From contig NZ_QXFH01000064.1 of NCBI RefSeq assembly GCF_003581615.1, positions 124,001-188,000 on the forward strand: 64,000 nucleotides of DNA, in the 5' to 3' direction. The notes below the pieces were generated by a model that saw only the letters and a program-made list of their open reading frames with translations, searched no databases and was not told the DNA's origin. This document shows positions 28,061 through 38,277 of this stretch, piece after piece; positions within the stretch are counted from its first letter, which is position 1, and each line of letters begins with the position of its first letter. Source of the DNA: Flagellimonas lutimaris. Lineage in GTDB: Bacteria; Bacteroidota; Bacteroidia; Flavobacteriales; Flavobacteriaceae. A program made the translations under genes and the position numbers.

Positions 28061-28478
28061 CGTTCAGTTCATTGGTGTCATCATGGTCCCAAGGAAAATG
28101 AGCTTCAAGTTCATTGCCGGCCATTAGGATGCCTTCGGTGATACCTTGTTTAAAATTTCCTTTTTTAAAGTGAGAAGCAATTACGTCTTTGGTAGTGTCC
28201 CAAAACCCTTTGGGGACAACCCGGTCTATACCTTGCCCCCCGTAAATCACAAATTTTCGGTCGTCCACAGCTACATAGATGAGTACACCGTTGCCTTCTT
28301 TGGTGTTATCCATTTTAAGAAAGTGGAAAATCTGCTGTGCCCGACTAAAATGGTCAATTTTGGCAGATGCCTCAATGTGTACCCTTATTTCGCCAGAAGT
28401 ATTTTTCTCAGCTTCAACAATGGCCTCAACAATATCACTTTCTTCCTCAGCAGTTAAAAACTCCTCTACGTGCGACAT
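28041..28478 (-). CDS. TPM domain protein, short form
   Basis: 145 residues with one TPM domain and no signal peptide or membrane segment (VEFLTAEEESDIVEAIVEAE starts the domain; GNGVLIYVAVDDRKFVIYG; GIDRVVPKGFWD). It lies between lemA-like and the longer TPM gene, overlapping the latter, so the three form an operon. Probably works on the cytoplasmic side or as a soluble partner; role unknown. Confidence 0.88.
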   Translation of the reverse strand: MSHVEEFLTAEEESDIVEAIVEAEKNTSGEIRVHIEASAKIDHFSRAQQIFHFLKMDNTKEGNGVLIYVAVDDRKFVIYGGQGIDRVVPKGFWDTTKDVIASHFKKGNFKQGITEGILMAGNELEAHFPWDHDDTNELNDAISKG

Positions 28479-28481
28479 AAT

Positions 28482-29081
28482 CTAGTTGAATTCGAAGTTC
28501 ACATCAGGAGCGTTTTCGGAACCTGGATCTGCTTGATATCTGGGCATTTCCTCAAAACCAAACCATCCAGCAAGTATTTTTCCAGGGAATTTTGAGGTGT
28601 GAACATCATAAATATTCACTTTTTCATTGTACCTGTCCCTTGCTACATTGATTCTGTTCTCTGTACCCTCTAACTGGGATTGCAATTCCAAAAAGTTTTG
28701 ATTGGCCTTTAATTCGGGATATCGTTCTACCGTAACCAATAATCTGGAAAGAGCAGAGGACAAGCCGGTTTGCGCCTGTTGAAATTCGGCCAATTGTTCC
28801 GGAGTAATGTTGTTTGCGTCAATATTGGTAGAGGTTGCCTTGGCGCGCGCCTCGATAACATCGGTCAAAGTGCCTCTTTCAAAATCGGCAGCACCTTGAA
28901 CGGTTTTAACCAAATTTCCTATGAGGTCGTTTCTTCTTTGATAGGAGCTTTCCACATTGGACCATGCTGTTTTGGCATCAGCTTCATACTGTACGGCTGT
29001 GTTGTTGAAACCAACTGCCCATCGGTAGAGACCAAAGACAATGACCACAACAATAATTAAGGGGATTAACCATTTTTTCAT
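28482..29081 (-). CDS. LemA family protein
   Basis: 199 residues. One N-terminal transmembrane segment (about 5-22) and a long four-helix LemA domain (AWSNVESSYQRRNDLIGNLV; ARAKATSTNIDANNITPEQL; LLVTVERYPELKANQNFLEL; INVARDRYNEKVNIYDVHTS). LemA proteins are membrane-anchored helical bundles of uncertain function, commonly next to TPM genes. The 3-bp gap to the TPM gene implies an operon. Confidence 0.93.
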   Translation of the reverse strand: MKKWLIPLIIVVVIVFGLYRWAVGFNNTAVQYEADAKTAWSNVESSYQRRNDLIGNLVKTVQGAADFERGTLTDVIEARAKATSTNIDANNITPEQLAEFQQAQTGLSSALSRLLVTVERYPELKANQNFLELQSQLEGTENRINVARDRYNEKVNIYDVHTSKFPGKILAGWFGFEEMPRYQADPGSENAPDVNFEFN

Positions 29082-29100
29082 TTTCCTATGGTATTAGTGT

Positions 29101-29430
29101 TTATAGTTGTTCTTTTATTTTCAGGAGCTCGGCCTTCACTTTTTGTAGTTTTTGAATCACTTCAAAATTGGAAAGGGCTTTTTGTTTCTCTTCTTTTAAA
29201 TGCGTTTTGGCCCCATCTAAAGTAAATCCACGTTCTTTTACCAAATGATATATCAATTGTAGGTTTTGGATATCCTGCGGAGTAAATTTACGGTTGCCCT
29301 TCGCATTTTTTTTGGGCTGTAGTACATCAAACTCTTTTTCCCAAAAACGAATCAGGGAGGTATTCACTCCAAAGGCCTTGGCTACTTCGCCAATGCCATA
29401 ATATCGTTTTTCTGGAAGATCTATGTGCAT
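29101..29430 (-). CDS. MerR family transcriptional regulator
   Basis: 109 residues. N-terminal winged HTH of the MerR type (KRYYGIGEVAKAFGVNTSLI; RFWEKEFDVLQPKKNAKGNR; IQNLQLIYHLVKERGFTLDG) with a short coiled-coil tail and no effector domain. Its ATG overlaps the stop of the M23 peptidase gene (TAATG), so it is translated as the second gene of that transcript. It is a common flavobacterial gene pair. Target unknown. Confidence 0.92.
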   Translation of the reverse strand: MHIDLPEKRYYGIGEVAKAFGVNTSLIRFWEKEFDVLQPKKNAKGNRKFTPQDIQNLQLIYHLVKERGFTLDGAKTHLKEEKQKALSNFEVIQKLQKVKAELLKIKEQL

Positions 29431-30407
29431 TAATCCAGTGATTGGTTTTCTTGGTTGGCCAATCTGAGCATATTCTCAAATTCTTCAGCCGACAAACTTC
29501 CGTAGTAGAAGTTAATGGGATTGATACGTTCCCCGTCCTTGAACACTTCATAATGTACATGGGGTGCTTCGGAACGTCCCGTACTTCCCACAAAGCCGAT
29601 AAGATCGCCCCTTTTTACTTTTTGGCCAACGGTCACATTGTATTTGCTCATGTGCCCGTACAAGGAAATGTAGCCATATCCATGATCTATGCGCACGTGT
29701 TTTCCATATCCGGAGGACCTGTTATCGGCACGAACTATTTTTCCATCACCTGAGGCATAAATAGGAGTGCCACGCGGAGCAGTAAAGTCCATGCCCCAGT
29801 GCATTTTACGAGCTTTGGTAAAAGGGTCGGACCGCCAACCATAACCAGAGGCCATTCGGGTAAGGTCTTCATTGCTTACTGGTTGAATAGCGGGAATGGA
29901 AGCCAAAAGTTTTTCCTTTTCTTCCGCCAATTTGGCAATTTCATCCAATGATTTGGATTGTATCACCATCTCTTTTTGGATGATGTCCAATCGCTTGGTG
30001 GCATCGATAATAATTTCCGAATTATTGAAACCTTCAAGGTCTTTGTATCGGTTGATACCACCAAAACCAGCTCTTCGCTGTTCTTCGGGTATCGGATTTG
30101 CTTCAAAATATAATCTGTAAATATTGTTGTCCCGATCTTCAATGTTACCTAAAACTTGTTCCATTTGGTCCATCTTCCTGCTCAGGATATCAAATTGAAG
30201 TTCATAATTACGAACCTCACGTTCAAGGGAGAGTTCCTTGGGCGTGTTTACCCAGCGTGTATTCAAAAGAATGATGAGTCCAAGAAAGCCAAACAGTGCA
30301 GAGCCCAACAAGAACAAGAAAACATTCCTGTATTTTTTGGATTTTTTCGGCTCAATCTTTCTGTAAGAAAGTGTATCCGGATCGTAATAGTACTTTACTT
30401 TAGACAT
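29430..30407 (-). CDS. M23 family metallopeptidase (cell-wall endopeptidase)
   Basis: 325 residues. One membrane anchor (about 28-48), a coiled-coil region (about 58-80), then a LytM/M23 domain with HWGMDFTAPRGTPIYASGDG (His and Asp zinc ligands) and the HxH ligand SEAPHVHYEVFKDG. It cuts peptidoglycan cross-bridges or activates amidases at the inner membrane. First gene of a transcript also carrying the MerR regulator. Confidence 0.93.
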   Translation of the reverse strand: MSKVKYYYDPDTLSYRKIEPKKSKKYRNVFLFLLGSALFGFLGLIILLNTRWVNTPKELSLEREVRNYELQFDILSRKMDQMEQVLGNIEDRDNNIYRLYFEANPIPEEQRRAGFGGINRYKDLEGFNNSEIIIDATKRLDIIQKEMVIQSKSLDEIAKLAEEKEKLLASIPAIQPVSNEDLTRMASGYGWRSDPFTKARKMHWGMDFTAPRGTPIYASGDGKIVRADNRSSGYGKHVRIDHGYGYISLYGHMSKYNVTVGQKVKRGDLIGFVGSTGRSEAPHVHYEVFKDGERINPINFYYGSLSAEEFENMLRLANQENQSLD

Positions 30408-30454
30408 GAATGGATTTTATCCTATTTTTGCTCTCTCATTTTAAACAGAACAAA

Positions 30455-30462
30455 CAAATATA
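30455..30462 (-). promoter_or_regulatory. Putative -7 box of the M23-MerR transcript
   Basis: Minus strand TATATTTG fits TAnnTTTG, 47 bp upstream of the M23 start. On the opposite strand TATTTTTG at 30423-30430 could serve alaS (82 bp before its ATG). Confidence 0.4.
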
Positions 30463-30511
30463 AAAATTGTTTTGCTTAAAGTGTTAAATTTAAGAAAACC
30501 CTAGGAATTCA

Positions 30512-33124
30512 ATGACATCCCAAGAAGTTAGAAACCAGTTTTTAAACTTTTTTAAAGAAAAGAATCATAAGATTGTTCCATCCGCACCCATGGTGATGAA
30601 GGACGACCCCACGTTGATGTTCACCAATGCCGGTATGAACCAATTTAAGGAGTACTTTTTGGGGAATTCCGTGCCCAAGAGCAAACGATTGACCGATACC
30701 CAAAAATGTCTTCGGGTAAGTGGTAAGCACAACGATTTGGAAGAAGTGGGGAAAGACACCTACCACCACACCATGTTCGAAATGTTGGGGAACTGGAGTA
30801 TTGGGGATTACTTTAAAAAGGAAGCCATTCTGTGGGCTTGGGAATTGCTCACCGAGGTATATAAAATTGATAAAGACAGTCTTTACGTTTCTGTTTTTGA
30901 AGGCAGCGAAGATGACGGATTGCTACTAGACCAAGAAGCCTACGATTTGTGGAAGGCGATTGTGCCCGAAGATCGAATCATCAAAGGGAACAAAAAGGAC
31001 AATTTTTGGGAGATGGGCGATCAAGGTCCCTGTGGGCCCTGTTCCGAAATCCACGTGGATATTCGCTCAAAAGAGGATAAAGAAAAAGTGGACGGAGCTT
31101 CACTTGTGAACCAAGATCATCCACAAGTCGTGGAAATCTGGAACTTGGTTTTTATGCAGTTCAACCGAAAGGCGAACGGTAGCCTGGAACCACTTCCAGA
31201 AAAGCATATAGATACTGGAATGGGCTTTGAACGCCTATGTATGGTACTTCAAGGGGTGCAATCCAATTACGATACGGATGTTTTTACTCCGCTGATTCGC
31301 GAAGTGGAAATCATCACCGGAAAAAAATACGGCAAGGATGAAGAAACCGATATTGCTATCCGTGTTATTTCCGATCATGTACGGGCAGTCGCCTTTTCCA
31401 TTGCAGATGGACAATTACCGAGCAATACGGGGGCAGGCTATGTAATCAGAAGAATCCTGCGCCGGGCCATCCGCTACGGATTCACCTTTTTGGATACCAA
31501 CAAACCCTTTATTTACAGATTGGTGAAGGTGTTGAGCGAACAAATGGGTAAAGCTTTTCCTAAGTTGAAGGAGCAGTACCAATTGATAGAAAATGTAATC
31601 AAAGAAGAAGAAAGTTCTTTCTTGAGTACCTTGGAGCAGGGGTTGGTGTTGTTGGATTCGGTTATAAAATCATCCAAGGATAAAACCATTGAAGGTGAAA
31701 AGGCCTTTGAACTGTATGATACTTTCGGTTTTCCGATAGATTTGACTTCCCTGATTCTGGAGGAGAAGGGTTATCAATTAGATACAGCAGGGTTTGAAAA
31801 AGCATTAAAAGCACAAAAAGACCGCTCCAGAGCAGCTTCAGAAATTTCCAAAGACGACTGGAATGTATTGATGACCGACACGGAGCAAGAATTTGTCGGT
31901 TATGATGCTCTCGAAGCCAATGTAAAATTGGTGAAATACCGAAAAGTGACCAGTAAAAAAGAAGGCGACCAATACCAATTGGTGTTCAATCTTACCCCGT
32001 TTTATGCCGAAGGTGGCGGACAAGTTGGGGATAAAGGTTATTTGGAAGCACCCAATGGCGATGTCACTTATATTGTAGACACCAAACGGGAGAACAATGA
32101 GATCGTACATTTTGCCAAGTCGTTGCCAAAAGATGTATCAGGAGCTTTTAAAGCCGTTGTGGACCAAAAGCAGCGCAGGAGGACGGCTTGTAACCATACC
32201 GCCACCCATTTATTGCACCAAGCCTTACGTGAGGTCTTGGGAACTCATGTGGAACAAAAAGGTTCCGCGGTACACTCCAAATATTTACGATTTGATTTCT
32301 CTCACTTTTCAAAAATGACTACTGAAGAATTGAGGGAAGTAGAGAATTTTGTCAACGCACGTATCGATGGGCGCCTTCCTTTGGAAGAAAACCGCAATAT
32401 TCCCATGAAAGAGGCCATGGAGCAAGGTGCAATGGCACTCTTTGGAGAAAAATACGGCGATACCGTCCGAACCATTCGCTTTGGGCAATCCATTGAGCTT
32501 TGTGGAGGAACCCATGTAAAGAATACGGCCGACATCTGGCATTTTAAAATCGTTTCTGAAGGAGCAGTTGCTGCGGGAATCCGTAGAATAGAGGCAATTA
32601 CTTCAGATGCCGTGAAAGAATTTTATTTCAACAATAACCGAATGCTTTTTGAGATCAAGGATATGTTGAAAAATTCCCAAGATCCCGTAAAATCGGTTGC
32701 GAGTTTGCAAGAAGAAAACCTTGCTCTGAAAAAGCAAGTGGAGCAATTGTTGAAGGATAAGGCCAAAGGACTTAAAAATGAGTTGATTGCTGAACTGGAA
32801 GATGTGAACGGAACTAAATTTTTGTCCAAAAAGGTAGATTTGGATGCCGGTGGCATTAAAGACCTTGCTTTTGAAATGGGCGGTCAAGTGGATAATCTGT
32901 TCTTGTTGCTGGCTTCTGAAAAAGATGGAAAAGCGATATTGTCTTGCTATATTTCTAAAGGTTTGGCAGCCGAAAAAAACCTGAATGCCGGAACCATTGT
33001 CCGCGAACTGGGCAAATATATCCAAGGTGGTGGCGGTGGACAACCGTTCTTCGCAACCGCTGGTGGCAAGAATCCTGCTGGAATTCCAGAGGCGTTGGAC
33101 AAGGTCAAGGAATACCTGTCCTAA
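30512..33124 (+). CDS. alaS: Alanine--tRNA ligase
   Basis: 870 residues, class II aminoacyl-tRNA synthetase charging tRNA-Ala. The N-terminal catalytic core has [16 protein letters not shown] and [20 protein letters not shown]. The editing domain has [11 protein letters not shown] and the zinc-type [12 protein letters not shown], and the C-terminal C-Ala domain ends with the glycine-rich [15 protein letters not shown]. Length matches the family. Its stop overlaps the GSCFA start (TAATG). Confidence 0.97.
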   Translation: MTSQEVRNQFLNFFKEKNHKIVPSAPMVMKDDPTLMFTNAGMNQFKEYFLGNSVPKSKRLTDTQKCLRVSGKHNDLEEVGKDTYHHTMFEMLGNWSIGDYFKKEAILWAWELLTEVYKIDKDSLYVSVFEGSEDDGLLLDQEAYDLWKAIVPEDRIIKGNKKDNFWEMGDQGPCGPCSEIHVDIRSKEDKEKVDGASLVNQDHPQVVEIWNLVFMQFNRKANGSLEPLPEKHIDTGMGFERLCMVLQGVQSNYDTDVFTPLIREVEIITGKKYGKDEETDIAIRVISDHVRAVAFSIADGQLPSNTGAGYVIRRILRRAIRYGFTFLDTNKPFIYRLVKVLSEQMGKAFPKLKEQYQLIENVIKEEESSFLSTLEQGLVLLDSVIKSSKDKTIEGEKAFELYDTFGFPIDLTSLILEEKGYQLDTAGFEKALKAQKDRSRAASEISKDDWNVLMTDTEQEFVGYDALEANVKLVKYRKVTSKKEGDQYQLVFNLTPFYAEGGGQVGDKGYLEAPNGDVTYIVDTKRENNEIVHFAKSLPKDVSGAFKAVVDQKQRRRTACNHTATHLLHQALREVLGTHVEQKGSAVHSKYLRFDFSHFSKMTTEELREVENFVNARIDGRLPLEENRNIPMKEAMEQGAMALFGEKYGDTVRTIRFGQSIELCGGTHVKNTADIWHFKIVSEGAVAAGIRRIEAITSDAVKEFYFNNNRMLFEIKDMLKNSQDPVKSVASLQEENLALKKQVEQLLKDKAKGLKNELIAELEDVNGTKFLSKKVDLDAGGIKDLAFEMGGQVDNLFLLLASEKDGKAILSCYISKGLAAEKNLNAGTIVRELGKYIQGGGGGQPFFATAGGKNPAGIPEALDKVKEYLS

Positions 33125-34071
33125 TGGAATTACAAACAAGGATACCCTTAACGCCCAGCGATAATCCTATCGATTATCAAAGTAAGTTGGTGCTTTTGGG
33201 TTCTTGTTTTGTGGAAAATATAGGCAGGAAACTAGATTACTTCAAGTTTCAGCAATTCCAAAATCCCTTTGGGATATTGTTCCATCCCTTGGCCATTGAA
33301 AATTTGATTCAAAGAGCCATTGCCAGAAAAATGTATCAGCAAAGCGAGATTTTTGAACAAGACGGTATTTGGCGCTGTTTTGATGCCCATTCCGAATTGC
33401 GTTCAGCATCTTCAGATGAACTATTACGTCTTCTCAACCTAAGGTTGGAAGAAACCAAAAAAAGTCTGGAAACTTCTTCCCACATCATCATCACCTTGGG
33501 AACGGCTTGGGTTTATGAACATCAGACTTCAGGAAAAATAGTGGCCAATTGCCATAAAGTATCACAAAAGCAGTTCACTAAAAAACTATTGAGCCTTGGA
33601 GAAATCGAGGGTAGTCTTGACCATATTTTGAAATTGATTCAAAAAGTGAACCCCAAAGCACAAATTATTTTTACCATTTCCCCCGTTCGTCATTTAAAGG
33701 ATGGCTTTGTAAAGAATCAACGGAGCAAGGCGCAGTTAATTACCGCTCTGCACCAAATAATAAATGGGCACAATGTGCCCTACTTTCCATCCTACGAAAT
33801 TATGATGGACGAACTCCGTGATTATCGCTTTTATGGGAAGGATATGGTGCATCCCAACGAGTTGGCCGTCGATTACATTTGGGAGCGCTTCAAATGGGTG
33901 TGGATTTCCAAGAAAATCTACCCTGTTATGCACGAAGTGGATGCTGTTCAAAAAGGCTTGCTTCACCGACCATTTAACCCGGATTCAGAAGCGCATCAAA
34001 AGTTTAAAACATCGCTCGGTACAAAAATTACGTATCTTCAAGAAAGGTATCCTTTCATGAAATTCGAATAA
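33124..34071 (+). CDS. GSCFA domain-containing protein
   Basis: 315 residues. It begins with the name-giving motif LLGSCFVENIGRKLDYFKF at about 24-42 and FQNPFGILFHPLAIENLI. The family is SGNH-hydrolase-like (TLGTAWVY; FTISPVRHLKDGF; DMVHPNELA supply later blocks), so an esterase acting on a glycan or lipid is possible. Translationally coupled to alaS by a 1-bp overlap. Confidence 0.92.
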   Translation: MELQTRIPLTPSDNPIDYQSKLVLLGSCFVENIGRKLDYFKFQQFQNPFGILFHPLAIENLIQRAIARKMYQQSEIFEQDGIWRCFDAHSELRSASSDELLRLLNLRLEETKKSLETSSHIIITLGTAWVYEHQTSGKIVANCHKVSQKQFTKKLLSLGEIEGSLDHILKLIQKVNPKAQIIFTISPVRHLKDGFVKNQRSKAQLITALHQIINGHNVPYFPSYEIMMDELRDYRFYGKDMVHPNELAVDYIWERFKWVWISKKIYPVMHEVDAVQKGLLHRPFNPDSEAHQKFKTSLGTKITYLQERYPFMKFE

Positions 34072-34686
34072 ATGAAAAAAGTTCTAGTTGGAGCAATAAT
34101 TGCCTTGGCCTCGGTTTTGATTTATAAATCGTGTACCGATGATCGTCAGCAAAAATCAATTCTGGAAGAAAATTCGATGTTGATTCAGCAGGAATTGCGA
34201 AATGTTTCCAAGTTGGTGGTCACTGAGGGGCATTTTGCCGAAGTTTATAATTATAAAGATTCCAAAGAATTGTTTGGACCCTTAATTACAGCCCACAAGA
34301 AAGCCTTGGTAGTAGTAAATGCCGATGTCTCCATTGCCTACGACATGTCGAAAATCAGCTATGAAGTGGATGAGGAAAACAAGACCCTTAAAATTATTCA
34401 GATTCCTGAACCAGAGATAAAGATCAGTCCCGATTTTGAGTATTATGACGTAACGGCCGATTACTTAAACCCATTCAATGCAAAGGATTACAATGCCATC
34501 AAACGGAATGTAAACGTATCCTTGATGAAAAAAATAGAAGCCTCCTCACTGCGTTCGAATGCTGAAAATCGATTGGTGAGTGAGCTTTCCCGAATTTTAG
34601 TGCTGACCAATTCCATGGAATGGACCTTGGTTTATAACAACACTCCTGTTGAAAATGCGGAGCAATTGGAAAGTTTTTTGGAATAA
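34072..34686 (+). CDS. DUF4230 domain-containing protein
   Basis: 204 residues, starting directly after the GSCFA stop. N-terminal membrane anchor (about 3-20) followed by a DUF4230 region (LRNVSKLVVTEGHFAEVYNY; LVVVNADVSIAYDMSKISYE; IPEPEIKISPDFEYYDVTAD). Function unknown; anchored on the periplasmic side. Part of the alaS-GSCFA-DUF4230 transcript. Confidence 0.88.
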   Translation: MKKVLVGAIIALASVLIYKSCTDDRQQKSILEENSMLIQQELRNVSKLVVTEGHFAEVYNYKDSKELFGPLITAHKKALVVVNADVSIAYDMSKISYEVDEENKTLKIIQIPEPEIKISPDFEYYDVTADYLNPFNAKDYNAIKRNVNVSLMKKIEASSLRSNAENRLVSELSRILVLTNSMEWTLVYNNTPVENAEQLESFLE

Positions 34687-34745
34687 GCTGTCACATTTCG
34701 TGATTTTGTGCGTCTTTTAGATACATTCAATCAATCAAAATTACG

Positions 34746-36428
34746 ATGTTTAAAAGAGTACTACTAACCGCCCTTTTAGCCACTTTTCTATTTTCCTGTC
34801 AGCAAAAACCCGAATCGGATATCAGTTACGTCATTGCACCCGCGGTGGTGGATAGCATTCCGCAACTTAAAATCAAAATGACATTGGAAGCCAATCCCGA
34901 TGGCACAACTACCTTATCTTTTCCGAATGAAGCTTGGGGACAGACCGATCTATATAATTCTTTGGGCAGGATGCAATTGTTGAATGTTGAGGGAGTGGTG
35001 GAAAAAGATTTGGATAGCGGCAGGATTGTACTAATGCATCCCAAAGATGTAAAAGAATTGGAGTTTGAGTATTTTCTTAAACAGGATTTTAAAGGAGATA
35101 TTTCTACACGGGAAATTTACCGCCCTATCATAAACAAGGACTATTTTCATGTGTTTTCCCATAATATGTTTATGGTGCCCGAAAATGTGGAAGAGAATTT
35201 GGACATTGCTTTGGATTGGGCTGCCTTTCCAGAGGAATACACCATTCATAACAGTTTTGCCAGTCAAAATAAGGAGCAATTTCTACTGGATATGGATTTA
35301 GAGCTTTTTGGAAGCGCCATTTTTGTTGGGGGTGATTTTAGAATCTTCAATGGGGATATTCAAGGGAACAAGATTAGCTTGGCCACCCGTGGCGATTGGG
35401 TTCCATTTAAGGACGAGGAAGTTTTTAAAGTTTTGGAAGAAACCTTGACCTATCAACGTAATTTTTGGAACGACCATTCCCAAGAATACTTTACAGTAAC
35501 CATGCAACCCTTTCCGCAAGAAAATGGAAGCAGCTTTCAGGGAACCGGGCTCACCAATTCCTTTGCCACTTCGGTTTCAAATAACGATTTAACGGACATC
35601 GGTCAAATGGTGTATTTGTTCAACCATGAGTTGATGCACAATTGGATTGGGCACACAATTACAAACGAGAACGAAGAAGAGCAATATTGGTTTAGTGAGG
35701 GTTTTACGGAGTATTACACCTACAAGAATATCGCTAAGAACAATATCAATGGTTTGGATGGTTCGTTTTTTATTTCGGAGCTGAACAGGACCATTCGTGA
35801 TCTTTATGCTTCATCTGTTGTAGAGGCACCCAATGCCGAAATCAATTATGATAACTTTTGGACCAATTACGAATATTCCAAACTTCCGTATTGGAGAGGG
35901 GCTATTTTTGCTTTTTATCTCGATCAAAAAATTCAACAAGCAAGTAGAGGGAAACAAAGTTTGGATGATGTTATGCATCAAATTTATACGGATGCAACCA
36001 CCAAGGAACAAAAATTGACCCACGATTATTTTATGGGTGTGATGGATGAGTATTGGGATGGTGATTTTGAACCCGTTTTTCAAAAACATATTGAGGAGGG
36101 ACAAAAAGTTGATTTGGTAACCCTATTTGAAGAACTTGGTTTGGAGTATAGCCCCGAAAGCCATATTTACGAACTTGGTTTTGAATTCACGGAGGACCGA
36201 AAAGAAATACAAAGCGTTACCGAAGACAGCAAAGCTTGGGAAGCAGGGTTACGAGCTGGGGATGAGGTATTTTCCCGAAGCATTTGGCAAGGCAACATAG
36301 AGCATGAGGTAAAACTAGGCATAAGGAGAAATGGAGAAGAACGCAACATTTCTTTTTATCCAGTTACCAAAGGTGAGGTGCCACAGTTGAAACCTACACC
36401 TGAAAACTTGAAAAAATTGTGCTTCTAA
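34746..36428 (+). CDS. M61 family metallopeptidase lipoprotein with PDZ domain
   Basis: 560 residues. Lipobox LFSC near residue 18, a beta-sandwich N-terminal domain, and a gluzincin zinc site HELMHNWIGH at 294-303 with the downstream Glu in FSEGFTEYYTYKN. A C-terminal PDZ-like region follows (about 470-545, SKAWEAGLRAGDEVFSRSIW). This matches the M61 glycyl-aminopeptidase group. It is exported and probably degrades peptides. It lies 59 bp after the DUF4230 gene and overlaps the hydroxylase gene by 4 bp tail-to-tail. Confidence 0.9.
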   Translation: MFKRVLLTALLATFLFSCQQKPESDISYVIAPAVVDSIPQLKIKMTLEANPDGTTTLSFPNEAWGQTDLYNSLGRMQLLNVEGVVEKDLDSGRIVLMHPKDVKELEFEYFLKQDFKGDISTREIYRPIINKDYFHVFSHNMFMVPENVEENLDIALDWAAFPEEYTIHNSFASQNKEQFLLDMDLELFGSAIFVGGDFRIFNGDIQGNKISLATRGDWVPFKDEEVFKVLEETLTYQRNFWNDHSQEYFTVTMQPFPQENGSSFQGTGLTNSFATSVSNNDLTDIGQMVYLFNHELMHNWIGHTITNENEEEQYWFSEGFTEYYTYKNIAKNNINGLDGSFFISELNRTIRDLYASSVVEAPNAEINYDNFWTNYEYSKLPYWRGAIFAFYLDQKIQQASRGKQSLDDVMHQIYTDATTKEQKLTHDYFMGVMDEYWDGDFEPVFQKHIEEGQKVDLVTLFEELGLEYSPESHIYELGFEFTEDRKEIQSVTEDSKAWEAGLRAGDEVFSRSIWQGNIEHEVKLGIRRNGEERNISFYPVTKGEVPQLKPTPENLKKLCF

Positions 36429-38176
36429 CTTACCAAAGCGGTATCCACTAGCTCAATGCCATCATCAATTAAGTGGCCTACCTTGGGGTTGTCCCGTTTT
36501 ATATTTTCCAAGTGTTCCAAAATCTCTTGCTGAAATTCTTGATTGTTGTCCTGTTTGGCAAGCTCGTACAATTCTACAGGCAATAGCCAATCTTGTGGAT
36601 GGTCTTTTTTGAGCGCTTGTAATACCTTGTTTCGGGAAATCGTAGTGTTTTTTCCTTCTCTAAAGTGCCTTATTTGCTCATAAAATCGCTCTAACTGCAG
36701 TCTTTCTTCGTCCTTTTTTGATTTAATGGTAGTTTCAGTAATCTGATGGCTTATAAGGTTGAAGCTATTCAAGTCTGCCGGGCCATTATAGGCGGAAACA
36801 ATTTTTTGTCCAACCGCCATGTGGTATAATCCCCATTCGGGTTGGAACAAGACTTTATCACCGTGGGTAACTGTGCAATTTTCAAAAGTGATGAGGATGA
36901 TTTCACCCATTAAGTTTCGCGTTCCTGTGATAATGGTTCCTTCAACCTTAACACCTCCTTCAAACTCCAGAGCAATTTGTTCGCCCTCATAAATTTTATA
37001 GGCCTTGAGATCGCGCGGCCCCATATTTTCAATGGCAATGTTAATGCCTTTCAGCTTACCAATTGGCGAGCCAAAGCCCTCTGCATGGTGATCGGTACTG
37101 TGGCCAACCAGTTCCTTTTCGCGATAGGCCAGTGCCGTACCTCCTGTGGTTTGTATGTAAATGGGCTTGCCGTCATTTTCGATGACATTGCTGAACTCTC
37201 CGGAGATTTGTAGTCCCGTGCTTAATTCGATAGTTCCCAATGCTTTGGAACCAATCAATTTTTTTATTCCTGAAAGACCACCGGTCCTCACGGCCATGGT
37301 ATTGGCAAAATCTTCCAAAACCTGACTCAAAAAGGCAAAATCAGGAGTCACAAAAAGCTGTGGTTGTGGCTTTGTGATGTCAAACTCGGTATGTGCCGCT
37401 TCAATGGAGTAGGGTATCTTTTTTACCTTGTCCGTCATGCACCAGGTACTTTCCCCAATGGAGGAAAGCAGTCCTGCGCCATAAATTTTCGGGTTTTCCA
37501 CGGTGCCGATCAAACCATATTCCACAGTCCACCAATGTAGGTTCCGAATCAGGGCCATTTCACTGGGCTCACCCATGTTTTCCTGGAGGTGCTCAATATG
37601 TTTTTCAGCTTCATCTATTTCATTTTGAGGCGTGCCATGCGCTTCTTTAATAATGGAAAGATGACGCACAGCATTATACAATTCGTAATCTTTGGCACTG
37701 GAAATGGCCTTGCAGCCAATTTCACCAAACCTACGTAAATACTCGGCGTATTCGGGATTGGCAATAATGGGTGCATGTCCTGCACCTTCGTGAATAATGT
37801 CGGGTGCAGGGGTATATTCAATATTTTCAAGCTGACGAATATCGGAAGCGATAACGAGCACGTTGTACGCCTGGAACTCCATAAATGCCGAAGGGGGAAT
37901 AAAACCATCCACCGCAACAGCGGCCCATCCAATTTCTTTCAGGATGCGGTTCATCCCGTACATGTTGGGAATATGATCAATGGAAATCCCTGTTTTTTTT
38001 AATCCATCCACATAAGATTTATGGGCCACTTTACTGAGATAATCCACATTTTTTCGCATCACGTACCGCCAAACCGCTTGGTCAATGGCCGTGTACTCTT
38101 CATAATTTTGGGGTTTTATGAATTGTTTAAGGTGCTTCGGTAGTTTGTCCAGTATAGGATTGGATTCGTAGCTCAT
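36425..38176 (-). CDS. Aromatic amino acid hydroxylase (phenylalanine 4-monooxygenase type)
   Basis: 583 residues. The N-terminal ~300 residues are a biopterin-dependent hydroxylase domain with the iron-binding HEGAGHAPIIANPEYAEY (HxxxxH at 129-134) and the downstream glutamate region. The C-terminal ~280 residues are an extension without regulatory ACT features (LKGINIAIENMGPRDLKAYK), which makes it longer than bacterial PhhA (~270-300). The reaction would be phenylalanine to tyrosine with tetrahydropterin and oxygen. This long form recurs in Flavobacteriia. Confidence 0.9.
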   Translation of the reverse strand: MSYESNPILDKLPKHLKQFIKPQNYEEYTAIDQAVWRYVMRKNVDYLSKVAHKSYVDGLKKTGISIDHIPNMYGMNRILKEIGWAAVAVDGFIPPSAFMEFQAYNVLVIASDIRQLENIEYTPAPDIIHEGAGHAPIIANPEYAEYLRRFGEIGCKAISSAKDYELYNAVRHLSIIKEAHGTPQNEIDEAEKHIEHLQENMGEPSEMALIRNLHWWTVEYGLIGTVENPKIYGAGLLSSIGESTWCMTDKVKKIPYSIEAAHTEFDITKPQPQLFVTPDFAFLSQVLEDFANTMAVRTGGLSGIKKLIGSKALGTIELSTGLQISGEFSNVIENDGKPIYIQTTGGTALAYREKELVGHSTDHHAEGFGSPIGKLKGINIAIENMGPRDLKAYKIYEGEQIALEFEGGVKVEGTIITGTRNLMGEIILITFENCTVTHGDKVLFQPEWGLYHMAVGQKIVSAYNGPADLNSFNLISHQITETTIKSKKDEERLQLERFYEQIRHFREGKNTTISRNKVLQALKKDHPQDWLLPVELYELAKQDNNQEFQQEILEHLENIKRDNPKVGHLIDDGIELVDTALVS

Positions 38177-38253
38177 AAGTTAATTTTTGTGCGACCTAAA
38201 GATACAAAATAGGGAATGGATTTTCTCTTAAGGAAAGTTAAGAGCAATAAAAA

Positions 38254-38270
38254 ACCGCCCAGTGGGCGGT
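38254..38270 (-). terminator. Terminator of the DUF4136 gene
   Basis: ACCGCCC AGT GGGCGGT; on the minus strand the stem is followed by six T. Located 8 bp beyond the DUF4136 stop. Confidence 0.85.
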
Positions 38271-38277
38271 TAATATT

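Noticed and set aside
32603..33139. 178-codon minus-strand frame opposite alaS
   Set aside because: It is antisense to the alaS C-terminal domain, which is intact and conserved.
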